Assembly (NCBI RefSeq): GCF_027706845.1
Contig: NZ_JAQGCZ010000009.1
Location: 124,001-188,000, forward strand
Reading direction: 5' to 3'
Source of the DNA: Mycolicibacterium sp. BiH015
Lineage (GTDB): Bacteria; Actinomycetota; Actinomycetes; Mycobacteriales; Mycobacteriaceae
Length of the DNA: 64,000 nucleotides
Below the pieces are notes generated by a model that made no database searches, was not told where the DNA came from, and saw nothing but the letters and a program-made list of their open reading frames with translations. The position numbers were made by a program, and so were the translations under genes. This document shows, piece by piece, positions 9,243-17,373 of the stretch. The first letter of the stretch is position 1; each line of letters begins with the position of its first letter.

Positions 9243-9926
9243 GTGACCACCACCTTGGCGGCGCGCGTCGTCGAAGGCCTGAAAGACAAGATCTTCGCCG
9301 GTGAGCTGCCCGCGGGCGAGAAACTGCCGTCAGAGGCGGAGCTGATCGAAGAGTTCGGGGTCTCGCGCACCGTGGTGCGTGAGGCCGTCACCCGCTTGCG
9401 GGCCGAGGGGCTGGTGGAGACGTTCCAGGGAAGAGGCTCCTATGTCCTGGCGCTGCCCCGGTCGACGGCCTTCACCATCGGACCCGTCGCGATCCGCACC
9501 CAGCGCGACGTCCTCGACGTCGTCGATCTGCGACTCGGTATCGAGAGCGAGGCCGCCGCACTGGCCGCGGCGCGGGCCGACGCATCGGAACGCGACTCGG
9601 TGCGCGCAGCGCTCGCGGCATTCGAGGGCGCAGCACCCGAAGATGCCGTGGAGGCCGATTTCCGTTTCCACCGCGCCGTCGCCGAAGCCTCCGGCAACCG
9701 GTTCTTCCTCGATCTCATGGACTCCCTCGGGCCGATGACGATCATGCTGGCTCGCACCCGCCTCGGGGAGGAGCACTCGATCGTGCACGCCGACCACGCA
9801 GAGCGCGTGCTGCGCGAACATGCCGACATCGCCGCCGCGGTGGTGGCCGGTGACGTGGAGACGGCCCGGGCGGCGATGCGGGTGCACCTGGGTAACACCC
9901 GTCGCCGCCTCGACGCCGGCCGCTGA
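9243..9926 (+). CDS. FadR-family (GntR/FCD) transcriptional regulator
   Basis: A 227-residue regulator. The N-terminal winged helix-turn-helix (about residues 8-72) contains the GntR signature LPSEAEL...GVSRTVVREA and a wing with GRGSYV. The C-terminal all-helical FCD ligand domain (about 90-220) contains DLRLGIESEAA and the later histidines that usually bind metal and a carboxylate ligand. It starts at a GTG seven bases after the dehydratase gene and so is co-transcribed with it. It probably represses the dehydratase through the TnGTnnnACnA sites at 8067-8098 and may also control tctCBA. Its stop lies three bases from the convergent tctA stop. Confidence 0.88.
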   Translation: MTTTLAARVVEGLKDKIFAGELPAGEKLPSEAELIEEFGVSRTVVREAVTRLRAEGLVETFQGRGSYVLALPRSTAFTIGPVAIRTQRDVLDVVDLRLGIESEAAALAAARADASERDSVRAALAAFEGAAPEDAVEADFRFHRAVAEASGNRFFLDLMDSLGPMTIMLARTRLGEEHSIVHADHAERVLREHADIAAAVVAGDVETARAAMRVHLGNTRRRLDAGR

Positions 9927-9929
9927 GCC

Positions 9930-11465
9930 TCAGACCTCGAGTTTGTCGTTCTCCGTGGCTGTTTTTTCGTCGCGCGGAGACGATTCCCTGCGGCTCTTGA
10001 GCAGGTGCCGGGCCAGCGGCAGGGCGGCGAGCACGACGAACACGGCCAACAGCACACCCGAGATCGGCCGGGTGACGAACCCGGTGGGGTCACCGCCGAA
10101 GATCAGCAGTGACCGCCGGGTGCTCGACTCGATGATGGAGCCGAGCACGAAGGCCAGCACCATCGGCCCCGGGTCGAAACCGGCCTTCTTCATCAGATAT
10201 CCGACGATGCCGAAGGCCACCATCAGGAAGATGTCGAATGTCGAGTTGTTGATCGTGTAGACGCCGAGCAGCGTGATGAGTGCCGTGATGGGCGCGAGGA
10301 TCGCGGGCCGCACCCGCAGGATCCGGACGAAGAGGCCGACGAGCGGGACCGACAGGATCAGCAACAGGATGTTGCCGATGTACATCGAGTTGATGACGCC
10401 CCAGAAGACGTCAGGATGCTCGTCGACGAGTTGCGGACCCGGAGACACCCCGAGGATCAGCAGCGCTCCGAAGAGCATCGCCATGGTGGCGTTGGCGGGA
10501 AGGCCGATGGTGAGCAACGGGATGAACGACGAGGTGGCCGCCGCGTTGTTGGCCGTCTCGGGGGCCGCAACGCCCTCGACCGCACCGCGGCCGAAACGTT
10601 CCGGCGTCTTGCTGCGGCGCTTCTCGGTCGCGTACGCGACGATCGACGACAGCACCGCGCCGCCGCCCGGGAGCACACCCAGCACGAAACCGATGATCGA
10701 CCCGCGGCCGATGGCCCCCGAGGACTGGCGCAGGTCCTTGCGGGATGGCCAGGCGTTGCCGACCTTCACAGGCGGTGCCACCTTGCGGTGGCGCTGCTCG
10801 AGGTTGTAAAGGATTTCACCGACACCGAACAAGCCCATCGCGACGACGACAAAGTCGATTCCGTCCGCGAGTTGCAGGCTGTCGAAGGTGAAACGCGAAG
10901 CGCCGGTGAAGCTGTCGCGTCCGACCGTGGCGAGCAGTAGGCCGATGGCTCCGGCGATCAACGCCTTGAGTTTGTTGCCGCTGCCGATGGTCGCGACGAG
11001 CAGCACGCCGAGCAGCGCCAGCGCCGCGTACTCGGGTGGGCCGAAGTCGAGTGCGATCCTTGCCACGACCGGTGCCAGCAGTGTCAGCCCGATGATCGAG
11101 ATCGTCGCTCCCACAAAGGAACCGACGGCCGCGATGCCGAGCGCGGTGCCCGCTCTACCCTGTTTGGCCAGCGCGAAGCCGTCGAAGACGGTCACCACCG
11201 ACGACGCTTCGCCGGGCAGCCGCAACAGCACCGAGGTGATGGTGCCGCCGTACTGCGCGCCGTAGTAGATGCCTGCCAGCATGATGATCGCCGACACCGG
11301 ATCGATGGTGTAGGTGATCGGGAGCAGGATCGCGATGGTGGCTGCGGGCCCGAGACCGGGCAGCACGCCGATGACCATGCCGATCAGCACGCCGACGAGG
11401 CAGTAGAGCAGGTTCTTGGGCTCGATGACGAGAGCGAACCCGTCGAGAAATGCCGAGATGTCCAT
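9930..11465 (-). CDS. tctA: Tripartite tricarboxylate transporter, large permease TctA
   Basis: Large membrane subunit (511 residues, about 11-12 hydrophobic segments) of a TTT-family secondary importer for carboxylates. The N-terminus has the conserved GVLPGLGPAATIAILLP segment at about residues 32-48 and the repeated GVLPGGGAV segment near residue 265, both family signatures. It ends the tctC-tctB-tctA transcription unit, 16 bases after tctB. The C-terminal tail is charged and cytoplasmic. Location next to an aldarate dehydratase suggests a hexarate or related dicarboxylate as the substrate; that is inference. Confidence 0.92.
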   Translation of the reverse strand: MDISAFLDGFALVIEPKNLLYCLVGVLIGMVIGVLPGLGPAATIAILLPITYTIDPVSAIIMLAGIYYGAQYGGTITSVLLRLPGEASSVVTVFDGFALAKQGRAGTALGIAAVGSFVGATISIIGLTLLAPVVARIALDFGPPEYAALALLGVLLVATIGSGNKLKALIAGAIGLLLATVGRDSFTGASRFTFDSLQLADGIDFVVVAMGLFGVGEILYNLEQRHRKVAPPVKVGNAWPSRKDLRQSSGAIGRGSIIGFVLGVLPGGGAVLSSIVAYATEKRRSKTPERFGRGAVEGVAAPETANNAAATSSFIPLLTIGLPANATMAMLFGALLILGVSPGPQLVDEHPDVFWGVINSMYIGNILLLILSVPLVGLFVRILRVRPAILAPITALITLLGVYTINNSTFDIFLMVAFGIVGYLMKKAGFDPGPMVLAFVLGSIIESSTRRSLLIFGGDPTGFVTRPISGVLLAVFVVLAALPLARHLLKSRRESSPRDEKTATENDKLEV

Positions 11466-11481
11466 TGTCGCGAGTCGATTC

Positions 11482-12018
11482 TTAAAGAGAGATCAAGTGC
11501 GGCAGCGGGATTCGCAAGCCGTAGAGGAACAGGAAGTAGAAGGCGGCGACCGTCACCACGCTGATCACCACGGTGTTGCGCCAGCTCTCTCCGCCCAGGA
11601 ACTTCAGCCAGATCACGCACAGCGCGAGCGCGGGGATCTCGAAGCCGGTGAGCGACAACAGAACACCGAACACGACGAATGTGATGGCGCCCGCGACGGC
11701 GAGCAGACTGCTGCGGGTGAACGCCTCGCTGTCGGTCAGCCGGCGCCCCGTCACCAGCAGCACCGCCGACAGCACGGCCACCACGGCGCTGACGACGAAC
11801 GGCCACAGGCCGGGGCCCGGTTCGCGCAGCGACCCGAGGCCGTAGCGGTACGCCAGTACGCCGCCGCCCAGGCCGATCGCGAGCGCTACCAACGCGCCGA
11901 CCGTCTGGTAGACGGACCCGCCAGGGGTGGGCCGCTCTTCTTCCAGCTCGTGGGCGACCTCGGCCTCGATTTCGGCGAGGATGTCGCGGGTGTGGGGATG
12001 CGGCGCAGGTTCGGTCAC
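11482..12018 (-). CDS. tctB: Tripartite tricarboxylate transporter, small permease TctB
   Basis: Small membrane subunit of the TTT importer: 178 residues with a hydrophilic N-terminal segment (about 1-35) followed by four to five hydrophobic helices, the usual TctB size and topology. The GTG start at 12018 is three bases after the tctC stop, so translation is likely coupled. It should pair with TctA to form the permease that receives substrate from TctC. Confidence 0.85.
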   Translation of the reverse strand: MTEPAPHPHTRDILAEIEAEVAHELEEERPTPGGSVYQTVGALVALAIGLGGGVLAYRYGLGSLREPGPGLWPFVVSAVVAVLSAVLLVTGRRLTDSEAFTRSSLLAVAGAITFVVFGVLLSLTGFEIPALALCVIWLKFLGGESWRNTVVISVVTVAAFYFLFLYGLRIPLPHLISL

Positions 12019-12021
12019 GGC

Positions 12022-13023
12022 TCACGCCTCGTCGCGCAGGTTGATGTCGTATTGCTGGACCAGCTCGGCGTAGCGCTGCCGATCCTCCTCGAGTTGTGCG
12101 ACGACCTCGTCACCGGAGACCTCCATCGGGGTGAGGCTGTTCTGCTCGTTGAAGGTTTTGTATTCCTCGGTGGCGAAGGTGGCTTTCATCCCCTCCACGA
12201 GCCGGTCGCGCACCTCCTGCGGGGTGCCCTTGGGCACGGTCATGAAGCGGTACTGCGTGACCTCGACGTCGAGACCCTGTTCTTTGGCCGTCGGCACGTC
12301 GGGCAGGTACGCGATGCGATCGGGGCCGAACACGGCCAGCGCCGTGAGCTTGCCGGACTGGATGTTCTCGATGGCCTCCCCGACCTGGATGCTCGCGACG
12401 TCGACCTGGTTGCCCAGAACCGCGGCCAGCGCCGGCGCGCCGCCGTCGAACGGGACGGCCTGGGCGTCGACGTTGCTGGTCTTGAACAGCAGTGCCGCCG
12501 ACAGCTGGGCGCCGGTCCCGACGCCGGTGGTGGCGTATCGGACGATGCGCGTGGCGCGCTTGATGTCGTCGAGCGTGCGGTAACCGCTGGCAGGGTTGGT
12601 GACCAGGACGTAGTCGTCGCGCGATACGCCTTGCACGACGTCGAAGCTGTCGAGGTTGGTGACCTCGTTCTCGGCCACCGCCAACGGCGTGATCGTGAAC
12701 AGCGACGCGTTCTGAATCGCGATCTTGGAGCCGTCCGGTGTGGCGTTGGCGATTTCGGCGGCGGCGAGGGCACCGTTGGCCCCTTCGCGGTTGATCACCG
12801 GGAAAGAGGCGCCCAAATTGTCGGAAAGGCCTTTCGAGACGGCGCGGCTGATCAGGTCGCTGGAACCGCCTGCCGATGCCCCGACGTACATCTCGACCGT
12901 CCCCGAAGGGTATTGGCCGCCCGATCCGCCGCCCGTGGAGCTCTGCACTCCGCTGCAGCCGGTCACCGCGAGGCCGAGGGCCGCCAGGACGGCGATGCCC
13001 CCTTTGACAGAGGTGGGGTTCAT
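12022..13023 (-). CDS. tctC: Tripartite tricarboxylate transporter substrate-binding lipoprotein TctC
   Basis: Extracytoplasmic solute-binding protein of the TTT importer. The 333-residue precursor has a lipoprotein signal with the lipobox LAVTGC (Cys23), so the mature protein is anchored outside the membrane. The fold is the Bug/TctC type, with YVGASAGGSSDLISR near residue 47 and FDGGAPALAAVLGNQVD near residue 195. AAGGAG is seven bases upstream of the ATG. It is first in the tctCBA unit. A 17-bp palindrome at 13143-13159 lies about 120 bases upstream. Confidence 0.9.
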   Translation of the reverse strand: MNPTSVKGGIAVLAALGLAVTGCSGVQSSTGGGSGGQYPSGTVEMYVGASAGGSSDLISRAVSKGLSDNLGASFPVINREGANGALAAAEIANATPDGSKIAIQNASLFTITPLAVAENEVTNLDSFDVVQGVSRDDYVLVTNPASGYRTLDDIKRATRIVRYATTGVGTGAQLSAALLFKTSNVDAQAVPFDGGAPALAAVLGNQVDVASIQVGEAIENIQSGKLTALAVFGPDRIAYLPDVPTAKEQGLDVEVTQYRFMTVPKGTPQEVRDRLVEGMKATFATEEYKTFNEQNSLTPMEVSGDEVVAQLEEDRQRYAELVQQYDINLRDEA

Positions 13024-13142
13024 GGGTTCACTCCTTGTTCCGTGTGGTCCGCCCGTAGGTGGGACGCACAGGTGTGGTGGGCGTCACGTCTTACGCTAAG
13101 CAGAGCGGTCAATACCTGTCCAAGCCGTTTTCGGCATAGGTT

Positions 13143-13159
13143 GATACCTTCTCGGTATC
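13143..13159. promoter_or_regulatory. 17-bp palindrome upstream of tctC (candidate operator)
   Basis: Perfect inverted repeat GATACC-N5-GGTATC in the 271-base gap between the divergent tctC and secreted-protein genes. A related AATACCTGTCC element lies at 13111-13121. It does not match the FadR consensus at 8088-8098 exactly, so the regulator is uncertain. The rest of this gap shows nothing else I can name. Confidence 0.4.
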
Positions 13160-13294
13160 TAAATCGGGATGGCGTGCGGACGTCCGGGCTGCACGAACGC
13201 GCCCGGTCTGTAACGCGGGGGCCCGCTGCAGCGGTTTCACATTCGTCACTGCTGCGATATGTTCGCACCGCATACCGAACCCGAGGGAGTTGTC

Positions 13295-13786
13295 GTGAAC
13301 AAGCTCGTTGCGCTCAGCGGCGGATTGGTCGCCGCCGGAACGGCCGCGCTGATCGGTACCGGTGTGGCGATGTCGCAACCGCAGTCGGGCGCAGCGGCAC
13401 ATCCCTCCAATGTCATCGGTGAGCAGTACGGTCGCGCGCTGGCGATTCTGAAGAGCCAGGGCGTCAAGGCCTACTTCGGCGGATCCACCGGCAGCGTGCT
13501 GCCGCAGTCGGCCTGCCTGGTCGGTTCCCAGAAGGTCACCAGCGGCGGTCGCATGCTGCTCATGCTGGACTGCACGCAGGCCGCGGCGGACCAGATCAAG
13601 GCCATGGGTCCGACCGGCGGACCGACCGTCGGCGCCAACGGTGTCACCACGGTGACACCGACTCCGATGGTCCCGATCGCGGGCGCCCCGGGTGCGGGGG
13701 TGGCTCCGCCCGCCCCCGGCATCGTGCAGAGCGTCCCGCAGGGTGGTGGCGCGCCGATCATCGCCAACACGTCGCCGCAGCCCTGA
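13295..13786 (+). CDS. Secreted mycobacterial protein of unknown function
   Basis: A 163-residue exported protein. Residues 1-30 form a signal peptide (MNKL, then an Ala/Gly/Leu core ending near GVAMSQ). The mature part has a small domain with two cysteines (SACLVG and LDCTQA) likely to form a disulfide, and a Pro/Gly/Val-rich C-terminal tail from about residue 110. The GTG start at 13295 has GGGAG before it; an in-frame start at 13259 would spoil the signal peptide. No recognised domain. It is a single gene between divergent tctC and the PF10118 gene. Confidence 0.7.
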   Translation: MNKLVALSGGLVAAGTAALIGTGVAMSQPQSGAAAHPSNVIGEQYGRALAILKSQGVKAYFGGSTGSVLPQSACLVGSQKVTSGGRMLLMLDCTQAAADQIKAMGPTGGPTVGANGVTTVTPTPMVPIAGAPGAGVAPPAPGIVQSVPQGGGAPIIANTSPQP

Positions 13787-13877
13787 CGCCCGCCGCAATC
13801 TAACCGGTACCCGCGTTCCCACCAACGGGTCCGCTTCGTCGTAAACTCGCCTGAGTTCACGACGAACAGGAGCCGCA

Positions 13878-14780
13878 ATGCTGCGACCGCGCCGTTTCGC
13901 CGCGGAGATCGACCCCGGTCCCGTCCAGATCCAGGCCCGCAAGGTGCACTTCGACGTCGCCGACGTGCCGTTGCACTGGATTCCCGGCCATCCGGTCGCC
14001 TCGCATGTCGTCAGCGTGCTCAACATCGTGCTGCCTGCGGGCGAGCGCTGGTTCGTCGAGACGTTCAACGAGGCACTTCCCTTGGTCAAGGACGCCAAGC
14101 TGGCTGACGACATTCGGGGGTTCATCGGCCAGGAAGCCACCCACGCAGATGTGCACGACCAGGTCCTGCGCGAGTTCATGGTTCATCACGGCGTGGACCC
14201 GACGCCGATCCTGGATCAGATCGAGCATCTGTTCAGCGGGGTGCTCGCGCCGCTGGACGGCGCTGTCGACGGCGCCCGCCGGATGAACCACCTGTGCGAC
14301 CGGCTCTGGCTGATCGCCGCGATCGAGCACTACACCGCCGTCATGGGCGATTTCGCCCTGAACTGCACGTGGGACGACCACGGCGCCGACCCGACGCTGG
14401 TGGACATGTTCCGCTGGCACGGCAGCGAAGAGGTGGAACACCGCAGCGTCGCCCACGACGTCGCCGTCTACTTCCACGACAGCTATTTCGCGAGGATCCG
14501 CGCGATGGCGATGTCGGCGACGATGCTGTTCGTCTTCTTCCAGCGGGCGGCCTGGTATCTGGTGAAGCACGACCCCTCGGTGGATGCCACCTGGTGGACG
14601 TTCAACAAGATGCGGATGCGCGACTCCAAACTGGGCCTACTCCCCTTGTACCGCAACCTTTTCGGCTCCAGCACCCTCGGCTACTTCCGTCCCGGCTACT
14701 CGCCGGAGCAGCTGGGCTCCACCGCCCAGGCGGTGGCCTACCTGGCCACCTCGCCGGCGGCACGCGCCGCACATCTGTGA
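13878..14780 (+). CDS. PF10118-type metal-dependent hydrolase (ferritin-like di-iron protein)
   Basis: A 300-residue helical protein of the family annotated as predicted metal-dependent hydrolase (PF10118). Candidate di-metal ligands stand out: Glu56 (GERWF), Glu86 and His89 (GQEATH), Glu150 (AIEHY) and Glu184/Glu185 with His188 (GSEEVEH). This spacing resembles ferritin-like di-iron oxygenases. Its stop overlaps the start of a reductase with a C-terminal 2Fe-2S domain (TGATG), so the two are translationally coupled and probably form an oxygenase-reductase pair despite the hydrolase name. There is a hydrophobic stretch near residues 212-225. The substrate is unknown. Confidence 0.75.
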   Translation: MLRPRRFAAEIDPGPVQIQARKVHFDVADVPLHWIPGHPVASHVVSVLNIVLPAGERWFVETFNEALPLVKDAKLADDIRGFIGQEATHADVHDQVLREFMVHHGVDPTPILDQIEHLFSGVLAPLDGAVDGARRMNHLCDRLWLIAAIEHYTAVMGDFALNCTWDDHGADPTLVDMFRWHGSEEVEHRSVAHDVAVYFHDSYFARIRAMAMSATMLFVFFQRAAWYLVKHDPSVDATWWTFNKMRMRDSKLGLLPLYRNLFGSSTLGYFRPGYSPEQLGSTAQAVAYLATSPAARAAHL

Positions 14781-15886
14781 TGCGGGTTTTCCAGCGGTAC
14801 CGCCGGGTCCCGCCCAGCGCGTCGGGACGGATGCGGCACGACCCGACCCTGAGCCTGGCCGACGCGGCGATCTCCGGGCTGTTCGCCGCATCGGCGGCGG
14901 TGCGGCGCATCCGGCCGCCCGCCGCCGCACCGGACACCTTCGGCCTGACGGTCGCCGCGCGGCGCACCGTGGCACGAGACCAGGACGTCGTCGAGCTGGC
15001 GCTCACCTCCGGCGACGGTAGCCCGCTGCCGTCGTGGTACCCCGGCGCACACCTCGATCTGCACCTGCCCAGCGGCGCGGTGCGCCAGTACTCCCTGTGC
15101 GGCGATCCTGCTGTCGCCTCCGATTACCGGATCGCGGTACGGCGCATCCCCGACGGCGGCGGCGGATCGGTCGAGGTTCACGACGCCCTGCCGGTGGGGT
15201 CGACGGTGCACACCCACGGGCCGCGCAACGCGTTCCCTCTCACGGTGCCCGGTTACGGGTCCCCCGCCCGCCGATTCCGTTTCCTCGCAGGCGGTATCGG
15301 CATCACGCCGATCCTGCCGATGCTCGCCCTGGCCCACCGCCTCGGCATCGACTGGTCGATGATCTACACCGGCCGTTCCCTCGACAGCCTGCCGTTCGTC
15401 GACGAGGTCACGGGCTACGGCGCGGCCGTCGAGGTGCGCACCGACGACCGCGACGGGTTGCCGTCGGCAGCCGAACTGCTCGGCGACTGCCCGCCGGGCA
15501 CTGCGGTCTATGCCTGCGGGCCTGCCCCGATGCTCACCGCCATCAGGTCCGCACTGGTCGGACGCGACGATGTCGAACTCCATTTCGAACGCTTTGCGGC
15601 GCCTCCGGTTGTCGACGGCAGACCGTTCGGGGTCACGGTTGCCTCGAGCGGCGAGACGGTCGAGGTGCGCGCCACGGAGACTCTGCTCGGCGCGCTTCGC
15701 CGGGCCGGCGTCGCCGCGCCGTACTCGTGTCAGCAGGGTTTCTGTGGGACCTGCCGTACCCGGGTGGTCTCGGGGTCCGTCGATCACCGTGACACACTGC
15801 TGACCGATCCGGAGCGGGCTGCCGGGATGATGCTGACGTGCGTGTCCCGCGCGGCGGACGGTTCGGACCTGACGCTGGATCTCTGA
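14780..15886 (+). CDS. PDR-type oxidoreductase with C-terminal 2Fe-2S ferredoxin domain
   Basis: Electron-transfer reductase of 368 residues. A flavin-binding barrel (about 55-160) contains RQYSLCG near residue 102. The NAD-binding domain (about 165-280) contains GGIGITP at 171-177 and YACGP. The plant-type 2Fe-2S domain has Cys317, Cys322, Cys325 and Cys354. It should pass electrons from NAD(P)H to the upstream di-iron protein. The ATG overlaps the preceding TGA by one base, indicating coupled expression. A hydrophilic N-terminal extension of about 50 residues precedes the flavin domain. Confidence 0.88.
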   Translation: MRVFQRYRRVPPSASGRMRHDPTLSLADAAISGLFAASAAVRRIRPPAAAPDTFGLTVAARRTVARDQDVVELALTSGDGSPLPSWYPGAHLDLHLPSGAVRQYSLCGDPAVASDYRIAVRRIPDGGGGSVEVHDALPVGSTVHTHGPRNAFPLTVPGYGSPARRFRFLAGGIGITPILPMLALAHRLGIDWSMIYTGRSLDSLPFVDEVTGYGAAVEVRTDDRDGLPSAAELLGDCPPGTAVYACGPAPMLTAIRSALVGRDDVELHFERFAAPPVVDGRPFGVTVASSGETVEVRATETLLGALRRAGVAAPYSCQQGFCGTCRTRVVSGSVDHRDTLLTDPERAAGMMLTCVSRAADGSDLTLDL

Positions 15887-15918
15887 GTCCTCTGCCCCCT
15901 CGTCTGTAGTATTCGGCA

Positions 15919-17373
15919 ATGCAGTTGGCCGCTGGCGACACGTTCGCGGGGTACACGATCGTTCGACTGCTCGGGGCCGGCGGCATGGGCGAGGTCTACC
16001 TGGCGCAGCACCCTCGACTCCCCCGCCAGGATGCGCTGAAGATCCTGCCCGCCAACGTGTCTGCGGACTCCGAGTACCGCCAGCGCTTCAATCGGGAAGC
16101 CGACATCGCCGCAACGCTGTGGCATCCGCACATCGTCGGAGTGCACGATCGCGGCGAATACGACGGCCAGATCTGGATCTCGATGGATTACGTCGAGGGC
16201 ACCGATGCCGCGCATCTGCTCGCCGATCGACACGGCGACGGCATGCCCGCACAGCAGGTGGCCGACATCGTCACCGCGGTCGCCGAGGCGCTCGACTACG
16301 CCCACGAACGTCATCTGCTTCATCGGGATGTCAAGCCGGCGAACATCCTGCTCGCCCGCCCCGGCTCCAAAGATCAGCGAATACTGTTGGCAGACTTCGG
16401 CATTGCCCGCTGGGATGATGACATCAGCGGTTTGACCGCCACGAACATGACCGTCGGGACGGTGTCCTATGCGGCACCGGAACAGCTGATGGCCCGCGAC
16501 CTCGACGGTCGTGCCGATCAGTACGCACTGGCGGCGACGGCCTTTCACCTGTTGACCGGTAAACCCCCGTTCGCCCACTCGAATCCGGCGGTCGTGATCA
16601 GTGCGCACCTCTCGGCGGAGCCGCCCACCGTCGCCGGCCTGCGACCGGATGTGTCCGGTGTGGATCCGGTTCTCGCCAAGGCGCTCGCCAAGGATCCCGC
16701 CGATCGCTTCGAGCGGTGCGCGGATTTCGCTCACGCGCTCAGCCACCGTCTCAACGGTGCCGAATCAGACATCTCGGATGTCACCCGCCTTTCTGCGCGC
16801 GCACCGGCAGAGCCGGCCGAGCGGGCCAGGCCGGCATGGTTGCGACCCGCCGTCCTTGTACCGGGCGTGCTCGCCGTGCTGCTCGTCGTGGCGATCGGCG
16901 TGGCCGCGATGGAGTTCCTGCGCGCCGACAGCGAGCAGGAGCCGACTGCGCGCACACCCACGACGACATCGACCACCGTCGCCCCCAGCGTGGCACCGCC
17001 GCCCGCATCGCCTGTCACGGACACGACGACGACCGAGGCAACCGCGACCGTGACCGACACCGTGACGACGCCGGCGGCCCCGGCCGCCGCCGTCATCGGC
17101 GCGAACTGCTCCCCGCTGGACGCGACCGCGACGACGGAGACCGGTGCGACGGCCTACTGCGCATCCGTGCCGGGCTCGGACGCCACCATCTGGTCGCTGA
17201 CCCAGGGCGAGATACCCAGCCCCACATCGACACCGCCGCCCGATCCGACCGAACCGCCGGTGTCTGCCGAAGAGGCGTTCCCGGTGCTGACCTGCATGGC
17301 ACAGACCGGCCAGACGCGCAGAGAGTGCCGCGAGGACATCCGCAGGAGCAACGGCGGGGCACCGCTGCCGTGA
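15919..17373 (+). CDS. pknF: Receptor-type serine/threonine protein kinase PknF
   Basis: Transmembrane Ser/Thr kinase of 484 residues. The catalytic domain (about 12-275) has GAGGMGEVYLA (P-loop), Lys41, HRDVKPAN with catalytic Asp137, DFG at 159-161, and activation-loop threonines in GLTATNMTVGT (173-181). One transmembrane helix at about 310-334 leads to a Thr/Pro-rich linker and an extracellular C-terminal domain with cysteines, ending in RRECREDIRRSN. The sequence closely resembles mycobacterial PknF as I know it. In M. tuberculosis pknF precedes the ABC transporter Rv1747. Here it overlaps by 4 bases (GTGA) a SnoaL-like gene instead. Confidence 0.9.
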   Translation: MQLAAGDTFAGYTIVRLLGAGGMGEVYLAQHPRLPRQDALKILPANVSADSEYRQRFNREADIAATLWHPHIVGVHDRGEYDGQIWISMDYVEGTDAAHLLADRHGDGMPAQQVADIVTAVAEALDYAHERHLLHRDVKPANILLARPGSKDQRILLADFGIARWDDDISGLTATNMTVGTVSYAAPEQLMARDLDGRADQYALAATAFHLLTGKPPFAHSNPAVVISAHLSAEPPTVAGLRPDVSGVDPVLAKALAKDPADRFERCADFAHALSHRLNGAESDISDVTRLSARAPAEPAERARPAWLRPAVLVPGVLAVLLVVAIGVAAMEFLRADSEQEPTARTPTTTSTTVAPSVAPPPASPVTDTTTTEATATVTDTVTTPAAPAAAVIGANCSPLDATATTETGATAYCASVPGSDATIWSLTQGEIPSPTSTPPPDPTEPPVSAEEAFPVLTCMAQTGQTRRECREDIRRSNGGAPLP

